Source: JAPKEZ01 sp047638975
Lineage (GTDB): Bacteria; Planctomycetota; UBA1135
DNA length: 11,433 bases
Reading direction: 5' to 3'
Assembly (NCBI GenBank): GCA_047638975.1
Contig: JBLINB010000050.1
Location: 1-11,433, forward strand
Positions 6,034 through 11,433 of this stretch are shown in pieces; position 1 is the stretch's first letter; each line of letters begins with the position of its first letter. A model generated the notes under the pieces. That model worked only from the letters and a program-made list of their open reading frames with translations. It made no database searches and was not told where the DNA came from. The translations under genes and the position numbers were made by a program.

Positions 6034-7770
6034 TCACAAATCTTGGCTTTTAGCGCTGGTTACAAAACCATTCGGCGAGTAAATATCGGCGTAGCCATCG
6101 TTATTGAAATCAATAAAGCTGGCGCCCCATCCCCATCCGCCAACGGTCATACGTGAGCTTTCGGTTTTGTCGATAAATTTGCCGTCGTCAAATGCGAGCA
6201 AGGTGTTGCCGCGCGCATGGCGCACATAATCTTTATGCACTTCTTGCGAAGAGCCCTGCATGAAACGATCGGATTGCGCGGCGATTCGGCGTCCGGCAGA
6301 ACTGAACATGTTGGTTACTAGTAAATCGCTGTCGCCGTCGCTGTCGTAGTCGGCGACACTAATGCCCATTGCTGCACCGATGTCGTCGGCTTCAAGTGCA
6401 ATCGCTTGATCGCTGAAGTGGCCAGTACCATCGTTGACATAAAGGTTGTTGCGCCCGAAGTCATTCGACACGTATAAATCTAAATCGCCATCGCCATCTA
6501 AATCATGCCAAACGGCCGCCATACTGAATTTGCTGTTATTCTCGTCTAGGCCTACTGCAGCAGCTGATTCGGTCCATTCTTGATTACCGTCGTTGCGCCA
6601 TAAAAAGTTTGATGCGCCATTATCAGCATCATGATAAGGGCTAGGGGCGCCGCCCATTATTCCGCCGAGTACATATCGGCAGGCATAAATGTCTAGGTCG
6701 CCATCGTTGTCTGGATCACCGGCGGTCATTGAGTAAATGTCAGACGCATTATTCATGCGCAGCACGACTCGCTTGCTAAAAATACCGTTACCGTCGTTGT
6801 ATGCAATCAAGATGTTCGCCCCGACTGCAGCGGCTAAGTCTTGATCGCCATCATTGTCGAAGTCGCATAACAAGACTCCGCGAGTGTTGTCTAGAAAGTC
6901 TACACCGGCTTGTGCCGCTGTTTCGATGACGCTGCCATTAACTTGATGTATGAATAGACGATTTGCTAATCCGCCTTGTTGTGCAAGATAGATGTCATCT
7001 AAGCCATCACCGTTGACGTCACCAAGCGCGATGCCTTGTGAACCAATTAAACTGCTGCGGATGATGCGATCGTTTTTGTTGATGTACTTGTCAACGCCAT
7101 GTAATAATTCTTGGCGGTAACGCGGCACATTAGAAAAGATAGCCGCCGACACGTCACTGAACAATGGTTTAGCTGTAGAGATTAATTGATACCTTTCTAA
7201 TTTAATGCTACGCAACAAGGGTAGATCATCGGCATCAGCAGGGTAATGCCAAGTCGCATAAAACTCTAAATTTAATTGACTTAAGAACGGAGCCTCTCCG
7301 TAAGGACCATGCATCATGACTTCCGTGCCAAAAAACTTATCGGAATCTAAATCAACGCTGACGATTTTGAAGAAGTCATTGAAAAACTGGCCCTCCCAGA
7401 TGCAATCTTTAAGCCATACTTCACTAGCTAGTGAGGGTAGCTGATTAATGTTGACGCCGTCAATTACAGTGAAGTCTTGCTGCTGATAAGCAGTAACCGT
7501 TTCGGCAGCCTGCAATTTGGTGCCAGAAAAGTCTACCGCAAATAAATGGTCAGGCAGTTCCCCGGCATGGCAAGTGTACTCAAATAAATGCTTGAGCTGT
7601 TCTTTTGCAGCATCATGTAATGCTTCACTCGGCCAACCATCGGCTGCTGGATCGACTTTCTCGGTGTTCTCTTGATGCCAGTCTTGTTGCTGCGCGTGCA
7701 TACCCGAGCTAAGAATGCAGATCATAGCTGTGCAAAAAATGATTAATTGCTTTGATGAGCGGGGGGGCAT
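4729..7770 (-). CDS. Exported seven-blade FG-GAP / ASPIC-UnbV / thioredoxin-fold protein with an in-frame TGA (candidate selenoprotein)
   Basis: One reading frame of 1013 sense-read codons runs from ATG 7770 to TGA 4729, broken only by TGA at codon 579 (6034-6036). Residues 1-26 are a signal peptide (basic start, hydrophobic LIIFCTAMICIL, cleavage likely after GMHA), so it is exported. Residues about 27-240 are an unassigned domain. Calcium-type DxDxDG blades of an FG-GAP/VCBS propeller begin at residues 251, 303, 352, 423, 474, 554 and, beyond the TGA, 659. The ASPIC/UnbV domain (about 689-775) and a TlpA-like thioredoxin fold with CAAC (846-849) follow. The ATG has AAGG 4 nt upstream. Without readthrough the product is a 578-residue, six-blade fragment. 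The frame is the same on both sides, so a homopolymer indel cannot explain the stop. I favour selenocysteine insertion; a recent nonsense mutation or a base-call error remain possible. Molecular function is unknown; the domains suggest an extracytoplasmic redox or adhesion role. Confidence 0.75.
6006..6036 (-). promoter_or_regulatory. In-frame UGA codon with candidate bacterial SECIS hairpin
   Basis: On the mRNA, UGA (6036-6034) is followed by 11 nt and then a perfect hairpin: GCGACG (6022-6017), loop CGUGA (6016-6012), CGUCGC (6011-6006). The apical loop starts 18 nt after the UGA and has G as its second base, followed by U. Bacterial SECIS elements, as I know the consensus, have an upper stem of a few base pairs, a small loop with G in the first two positions and roughly 16-37 nt between UGA and loop. 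The E. coli fdhF element uses a loop GU for SelB contact. All these conditions are met. The stem is short and could arise by chance, so this is a candidate only. Confidence 0.5.
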
Positions 7771-7780
7771 ACCTTATCTT
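7752..7780 (+). promoter_or_regulatory. Predicted promoter of the TLC-like membrane protein gene
   Basis: TTGATG (7752-7757) and TATCTT (7775-7780) are spaced by 17 nt, each matching four of six consensus bases. The -10 ends 9 nt before the ATG at 7790, implying an almost leaderless transcript. The -35 lies inside the first codons of the divergent exported-protein gene, so the two promoters would overlap in the 19 nt gap. Confidence 0.35.
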
Positions 7781-7789
7781 AATACACAT

Positions 7790-8476
7790 ATGAGTATGAG
7801 CGTCTTACCATTCGTAGCTTTTTTTGTAGTTCTGCATGTTGTGTTCATCAACTTGCCAAGGGCTAATTTCAACCGAGCGATGAAACTTTCGCGCGGAATA
7901 GCTGCTGTAATACTATCCGTAATTGGCTTTTATGGTTTATTGGCTAATATAGGGCAGTGGCAAAGCGCATTTATCTATCACCACACTGGCGAAGAGGCTG
8001 CTGGTGGCGTTCTGTATTATTGCATGTTGGTTTGCATGGGGCATTTCATTGCCGACCTACTGTGGCTGATCTGGGGCCAGTTGCGCTACAAAATTAGGCC
8101 GCGAGCCGATTTAATCATCCATCATGTGATTGGGATTATCGCTTTCGGATATGCACTGCAGCATCAGTTGGCGTATGTCGCATGTTTAGTCACTATGGCC
8201 TCCGAGGTCATGCCAGTAACTACCGGTATCGCTGCTTATGGGCAGCGCGTGCAAAACATGGGCATCGTTACGTTCGCTAATCGTTGGCGATTCTTGCTGC
8301 TGGTTTGGTGGCGCGTTCCGTTATGGGCAGCAATGGTGATACTAAGCGTACGTGTGCTAATCGGCGGTAGCTATAGCGACGATTTGTTCGTTGCTTACAT
8401 TATTTCAACTGCCGGCTTCAGTGCTTTACTGTTGCTTGACCGTTTCTGGATCAAGAGATGTTTAGCTGCTAATTAA
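7790..8476 (+). CDS. TLC-domain-like multi-pass membrane protein
   Basis: This is a 228-residue, very hydrophobic protein with about six to seven membrane helices (near 5-21, 36-53, 74-96, 108-125, 128-150, 166-191, 199-217). The centre, GHFIADLLW (84-92), then RADLIIHHVIGIIAFGYAL (105-123), then ASEVMPVT (137-144), resembles the TLC (TRAM/LAG1/CLN8) fold. TLC proteins have a D..W segment, a D..x..HH pair and an E..P segment in neighbouring helices. TLC proteins are best known in eukaryotes (ceramide synthases, TLCD lipid-related proteins), with scattered bacterial members. I chose ATG 7790 because an upstream in-frame ATG at 7715 would overlap the signal-peptide region of the divergent gene, while a plausible promoter lies just before 7790. 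ATG 7796 is an alternative. The end overlaps the convergent arsenate reductase by 15 nt. A lipid-related role is an inference; the substrate is unknown. Confidence 0.65.
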   Translation: MSMSVLPFVAFFVVLHVVFINLPRANFNRAMKLSRGIAAVILSVIGFYGLLANIGQWQSAFIYHHTGEEAAGGVLYYCMLVCMGHFIADLLWLIWGQLRYKIRPRADLIIHHVIGIIAFGYALQHQLAYVACLVTMASEVMPVTTGIAAYGQRVQNMGIVTFANRWRFLLLVWWRVPLWAAMVILSVRVLIGGSYSDDLFVAYIISTAGFSALLLLDRFWIKRCLAAN

Positions 8477-8878
8477 TTGCGCCAAGCGAACTTTTATTTC
8501 ATCGCGCGTGGTGCAAAAATGAGCAAGGCGTTGGGCATTGCTTAAATCTTCGTTCTTACGATCGGGGTCTTGCAGTGGCCAATGTAAATGCTTGGCGGCA
8601 CTATAAAAAGCCGGGCAGACTTCTTCGGCGCATAAGGTGATCACTAAATCAACTTTAGTAGCGTCGATACTCTGCACATTTTTTGAATGGTGGCCATCCA
8701 TGCTTAAGCCTATTTCTTTAACTGCGGCAATCGCCAATGGGTTTACCCGGCTAGGCTCGGAGCCCGCAGATTGCACGATTATCGAATCGTCAAAAAGATC
8801 GCGTGCTAAGCACTCAGCCATTTGACTGCGCGCTGAATTAGCTACGCAAAGAAATAAAACGTTCTGTAAAGAAGTCAT
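8462..8878 (-). CDS. arsC: Arsenate reductase, thioredoxin-coupled (low-molecular-weight phosphatase fold)
   Basis: This cytosolic enzyme reduces arsenate to arsenite through a Cys relay regenerated by thioredoxin. The 138-residue protein has the P-loop C-V-A-N-S-A-R-S (C11 to S18), matching the CxxNxxRS form of ArsC rather than CX5R tyrosine phosphatases. It also has the two further relay cysteines (C83 and C88 in ITLCAEEVCP) and the acidic DP (104-105) of WPLQDP. All catalytic residues are present. Its start lies inside the 3' end of the fumarase gene: the two overlap by 41 nt in different frames, and the first 13 codons plus part of codon 14, including catalytic C11, fall in the overlap. 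No good internal start exists before the P-loop, so the overlap is real. No ArsR, ArsB or Acr3 gene is nearby. A role as a protein tyrosine phosphatase is less likely given the extra cysteines. Confidence 0.9.
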   Translation of the reverse strand: MTSLQNVLFLCVANSARSQMAECLARDLFDDSIIVQSAGSEPSRVNPLAIAAVKEIGLSMDGHHSKNVQSIDATKVDLVITLCAEEVCPAFYSAAKHLHWPLQDPDRKNEDLSNAQRLAHFCTTRDEIKVRLAQLISS

Positions 8879-10472
8879 TGCCTTTGTTGTCGGTAATAAT
8901 GAATGCAGGGAAATCTTTAACTTCGATTTTCCAGATGGCTTCCATGCCCATCTCGGCGTATTCTAGGCATTCAACTTTGGTGATGCAGTCTTGTGCTAAA
9001 CGCGCCGCCGCGCCGCCAACCGATCCGAGGTAAAAGCCGCCGTTCTTTTCGCAAGCATCGGTTACTTGTTTTGAACGATTGCCTTTAGCTACCATGATCA
9101 TCGAGGCACCATGCTGTTGAAAGAGATCAACAAAGGAATCCATGCGGCCTGCAGTTGTCGGACCAAAAGAACCGGAAGCCATGCCGTCAGGAGTCTTGGC
9201 TGGCCCAGCGTAATAAACAGGGTAGTCGCGCATGTAACTCGGTAGCTCGCCAGTTTCTTCTAGACGTTCGCGCAGTTTGAAATGCGCCATGTCGCGTGCG
9301 ACAATCATGGTACCGCTTAGTGATAAGCGAGTCTTGATCGGGTACTTGCTTAACTCGGCTAGAACAGCTGGCATCCCCTGATTGAGGTCGATGTCGATCA
9401 CCTTAGAGCTTAAGTCTTCAGCGCTAGCTTCGGGCAAGTATTGCGCCGGATTGGTTTCGAGTTGTTCTATAAAGACGCCGTCTTTAGTTATTTTCCCCAT
9501 GCACTGACGATCGGCAGAGCATGAAACTCCGATACCGATTGGCAATGACGCACCATGGCGTGGTAGACGAATGACGCGTACATCGTGGCAGAAATACTTG
9601 CCGCCGAATTGTGCACCCAAACCGATCTCTTGCGACATCTTTAAAACTTTTTCTTCGAAATCTAAGTCACGCATTGCGTGCCCGAACTCATTACCTGACG
9701 TCGGCAGGCTATCGTAGTAATGCGCGCTTGCCAGCTTTACCGTTTTCAAATTTGCTTCAGCCGAAGTGCCGCCGATTACGATGGATAGGTGGTAGGGCGG
9801 ACATGCTGCAGTACCTAAGGCCGTAATTTGTTCACGCAGTAAATTGAGTAGTAAGTCTTCGCGCAACATCGAAGGCGTAGATTGCACCAAAAATGTTTTG
9901 TTGGCTGAGCCGCCTCCTTTAGCAATAAAGAAGAAATGATATTCATCACCATTGATCGCTAGTAAATCAATTTGCGCCGGAAGATTGGTGCGCGTGCTCG
10001 TTTCTTTAAAAACAGATTGCGGCGCCAATTGACTGTAGCGCAAATTCGTCTTGATGTAGGTGTTATAGACCCCACGCGACAACGCTTCTTCGTCTTTACC
10101 TGAGGTTAAGACTTGCTGCCCGCGCTTAGCCATAATAATCGCAGTGCCAGTATCTTGACACATAGGCAAGACACCACCAGCCGCGATGTTGGCATTCTTT
10201 AACAATTCAAGCGCGACGAATTTGTCATTTTCAGAAGCCTCGTCGTCATCCAGAATATTGCGCAGTTGCTGAAGATGAGTTGAACGCAAAAGGTGCGCGA
10301 TGTCATGAAAAGCGATTTCGCTCAATAAGCGTATTGCCTCGTCATCCACTTCTAAAAAAGTTTTGCCGCCGTATTCGACAGTGCTCGCGCCAGTGCTACT
10401 CAGTTGGCGCCAATTTACATCATGTTCGCCAGTTGGGAACATCGTTTGGTAATGGAAGGGTGTATCGGCCAT
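8838..10472 (-). CDS. fumA: Fumarate hydratase class I ([4Fe-4S] fumarase, FumA/FumB type)
   Basis: The enzyme interconverts fumarate and (S)-malate in the TCA cycle in the cytosol using an oxygen-sensitive [4Fe-4S] cluster. The 544-residue single chain has the length of E. coli FumA, with the alpha-type and beta-type domains fused. The cluster cysteines fall at C105 (VLPMCQDTG), C224 (AACPPYH) and C318 (GVSCSAD), the same positions as known for E. coli FumA. Other family blocks are GGGSANKTFL (186-195), SIVIGGTSAE, SGTMIVARDMAH, and GPTTAGRMD with KGNRSKQV in the C-terminal part. It is intact. The ATG lies only 23 nt from the ATG of the divergent methyltransferase. It precedes and overlaps arsC by 41 nt, so the two are almost certainly one transcript. 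No Shine-Dalgarno site is obvious. Confidence 0.97.
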   Translation of the reverse strand: MADTPFHYQTMFPTGEHDVNWRQLSSTGASTVEYGGKTFLEVDDEAIRLLSEIAFHDIAHLLRSTHLQQLRNILDDDEASENDKFVALELLKNANIAAGGVLPMCQDTGTAIIMAKRGQQVLTSGKDEEALSRGVYNTYIKTNLRYSQLAPQSVFKETSTRTNLPAQIDLLAINGDEYHFFFIAKGGGSANKTFLVQSTPSMLREDLLLNLLREQITALGTAACPPYHLSIVIGGTSAEANLKTVKLASAHYYDSLPTSGNEFGHAMRDLDFEEKVLKMSQEIGLGAQFGGKYFCHDVRVIRLPRHGASLPIGIGVSCSADRQCMGKITKDGVFIEQLETNPAQYLPEASAEDLSSKVIDIDLNQGMPAVLAELSKYPIKTRLSLSGTMIVARDMAHFKLRERLEETGELPSYMRDYPVYYAGPAKTPDGMASGSFGPTTAGRMDSFVDLFQQHGASMIMVAKGNRSKQVTDACEKNGGFYLGSVGGAAARLAQDCITKVECLEYAEMGMEAIWKIEVKDFPAFIITDNKGNDFFTERFISLRS

Positions 10473-10483
10473 GGCTCTGTCGC

Positions 10484-10489
10484 TATATT
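10484..10489 (+). promoter_or_regulatory. Candidate -10 box between the divergent fumarase and methyltransferase genes
   Basis: TATATT lies 6 nt before the methyltransferase ATG at 10496. On the opposite strand the overlapping bases read TAATAT, 12 nt from the fumarase ATG. The whole gap is only 23 nt, so these may be back-to-back -10 elements. I see no convincing -35 for either side. If the + strand box is real, the methyltransferase mRNA would be leaderless. Confidence 0.3.
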
Positions 10490-10495
10490 AGCACC

Positions 10496-11188
10496 ATGTT
10501 TAAACATCTTAGCCGAATTTTGAATGCTGCTTGCAGTACTTGCGGCATAACTACCGAGAAAGCGGCGCCACCTGCAGGAATCAATAAAGGGTTCGTTGAG
10601 GCCGACGACGCCGCTCTTGCCGGGTTCGTTGAGCGCTTTGAGGGCGATTCGCGCGAAGTCTCGTTGGCGCGCGACGCAATATTCGAGGCTCTAGATATAA
10701 AACCTGGCATGGCCATCGGAGACGTCGGCGCCGGCACTGGCCTCTACGCGCCCTTATTCCACAACGCTGTTGGGGTTGATGGTGCCGTGTACGCTACCGA
10801 GTTGTCACCGAAAATGGTCGAGTACTTGCAGCAACGTGTCGTAAACGAAAAACTAAGCACGGTCAAAGTTATTCAAAGCACTGCGGATACTGCCGGCCTA
10901 CCCGACCATTCATGCGATTTGGTTTTCGTCGGCGACGCTTACCACCATTTCGAGTATCCTGGCGAATTGCTTACCGGCATAAAAAAAGGCCTCAAGCCGG
11001 GTGGACGCCTGGCCATCCTCGATTTCCATCGCATCAAAGGGCAATCTGCTGACTGGGTTATGGATCACGTGCGTTGTGGCAAGCAAACCGTCATTAAAGA
11101 AGCGCGGCAATCTGGTTTTGAGCTGCTTGGCGCGCCCGATGTTGACGGCCTAGAAGAAAATTATCTGCTTATCTTTAAGAACACATAA
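10496..11188 (+). CDS. Class I SAM-dependent methyltransferase, small-molecule or unknown substrate
   Basis: This is a 230-residue Rossmann-fold methyltransferase. Motif I is GDVGAGTGLYAPLF (about 80-93), followed by the acidic end of strand 2 (YATELS), a VFVGDAYHHFEYP segment matching motif IV/V, and KPGGRLAILDFHR, the standard post-core strand of ubiquinone/menaquinone-type methyltransferases. The segment FVERFEGDSREVSLARDAIF before motif I resembles a planctomycete-type group of unknown substrate. The start is ATG 10496 (MFKHLSRIL). The frame stays open further upstream to 10280, but that extension runs through the fumarase coding region on the opposite strand and has no recognisable protein features. 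The N-terminus has two cysteines (ACSTC) of unknown role but no real lipobox. The stop is 3 nt from the end of the convergent partial gene. Confidence 0.85.
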   Translation: MFKHLSRILNAACSTCGITTEKAAPPAGINKGFVEADDAALAGFVERFEGDSREVSLARDAIFEALDIKPGMAIGDVGAGTGLYAPLFHNAVGVDGAVYATELSPKMVEYLQQRVVNEKLSTVKVIQSTADTAGLPDHSCDLVFVGDAYHHFEYPGELLTGIKKGLKPGGRLAILDFHRIKGQSADWVMDHVRCGKQTVIKEARQSGFELLGAPDVDGLEENYLLIFKNT

Positions 11189-11191
11189 AAT

Positions 11192-11433
11192 CTAGCCTTG
11201 CATGATTTCGATAAGCAACCATCGCTCGTCGAAAATTAATTTCACAAACTCTGGCGAGGTGTCACTCGTCGTAAAGTTAAGAGAGGCATCAACGTTGCCG
11301 CCTAGCGGTAGTGCCAGGCCAGCTTCCCATCCGGATAGTTTCTGCCATTCGTAACTGAGTATAAATTGTTTGCCGTTTTCGCTGGCTTTGACTTTTGCTG
11401 GCGCCCCAAGTAATTGTAGGCATTGTGTTAGAT
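11192..11433 (-). CDS. Unidentified protein, C-terminal 80 residues (5' end outside window)
   Basis: An open frame reads from the window edge down to TAG at 11192-11194, too short at this edge to be caught by length-limited ORF calling. The visible part includes LTQCLQLLGAPAKVKA, SYEWQKLSGWEAGLALPLGG and VKLIFDERWLLIEIMQG at the end. The alternation of hydrophobic and polar residues suggests beta strands. The ending, with strands leading to LIFDERWLL, resembles short conserved hypothetical proteins that I recall from planctomycetes, but I cannot name a family. It converges on the methyltransferase with a 3 nt gap and no terminator hairpin between them. That the segment is coding is supported by the open frame, plausible composition and tight packing. 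Confidence 0.6.
   Translation of the reverse strand, partial: LTQCLQLLGAPAKVKASENGKQFILSYEWQKLSGWEAGLALPLGGNVDASLNFTTSDTSPEFVKLIFDERWLLIEIMQG

Noticed and set aside
6034..6036. Genome-wide reassignment of TGA to a sense codon
   Set aside because: No other gene in the window has an in-frame TGA across about 10 kb of coding sequence, and the same gene also ends in TGA.
7715..7789. A longer N-terminus for the TLC-like protein from ATG 7715
   Set aside because: It would overlap the start and signal peptide of the divergent exported protein and adds a polar, non-membrane segment with no family resemblance.
10280..10495. A 302-residue methyltransferase starting at 10280
   Set aside because: The extra 72 residues are antisense to the well-conserved fumarase N-terminus, are Arg/Cys-rich and resemble nothing; the ATG at 10496 fits the family length.
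1..11433. Mobile element, phage, defence island or CRISPR array
   Set aside because: No transposase, integrase, direct repeat array, tRNA-associated junction or known defence gene is visible, and the neighbouring genes are mostly housekeeping.

Overview
The window reads as ordinary chromosome from a bacterium with about 50% G+C. Several gene families resemble those common in Planctomycetota or the wider PVC group: an exported FG-GAP/ASPIC-UnbV protein with a thioredoxin domain, a MazG-like protein ending in a Cys-rich tail, a small one-knuckle zinc protein, and weak or absent Shine-Dalgarno sites. That placement is an inference from family resemblance, not a demonstrated taxonomy. I see no phage, insertion sequence, tRNA, rRNA or CRISPR array.

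Left arm (1-3924, all + strand): the C-terminal part of a UvrD/PcrA helicase, then phosphatidylglycerophosphatase A, a membrane HAMP plus SpoIIE/PP2C-type protein that has lost catalytic metal ligands, and a MazG-like nucleotide pyrophosphohydrolase. These four are tightly packed (4 nt gap, 1 nt overlap, 11 nt overlap) and look like one operon. After a 164 nt gap holding an 11 bp inverted repeat comes a small zinc-knuckle protein. It converges on rpsD across a strong hairpin terminator at 3929-3962.

Middle (4028-7770, - strand): rpsD (ribosomal protein S4) with its own promoter, and upstream of it a very large exported protein gene, 7770 to 4729. This large gene is the highlight. It is interrupted by one in-frame TGA (6034-6036), yet the same frame continues unbroken for 434 more codons. 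Those codons encode the seventh calcium-type DxDxDG blade, the ASPIC/UnbV domain and a thioredoxin fold with a CAAC site. Just after the TGA on the mRNA is a perfect 6 bp stem with a 5 nt G-containing loop at the spacing of a bacterial SECIS element. The simplest interesting reading is a roughly 1013-residue selenoprotein. A recent nonsense mutation is the main alternative.

Right arm (7790-11433): a six-helix TLC-domain-like membrane protein diverges from the large gene. A class I [4Fe-4S] fumarase and a thioredoxin-type arsenate reductase form a - strand pair with a 41 nt overlap that includes the reductase's catalytic Cys codon. A SAM-dependent methyltransferase diverges from the fumarase. 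The window ends in the 3' part of an unidentified - strand gene.

Functionally the genes are a mix of housekeeping (DNA repair, phospholipid synthesis, translation, TCA cycle, nucleotide sanitation) and redox or stress functions (arsenate reductase, exported thioredoxin-fusion protein). Outside the two compact operons I see no evidence that they form one pathway.
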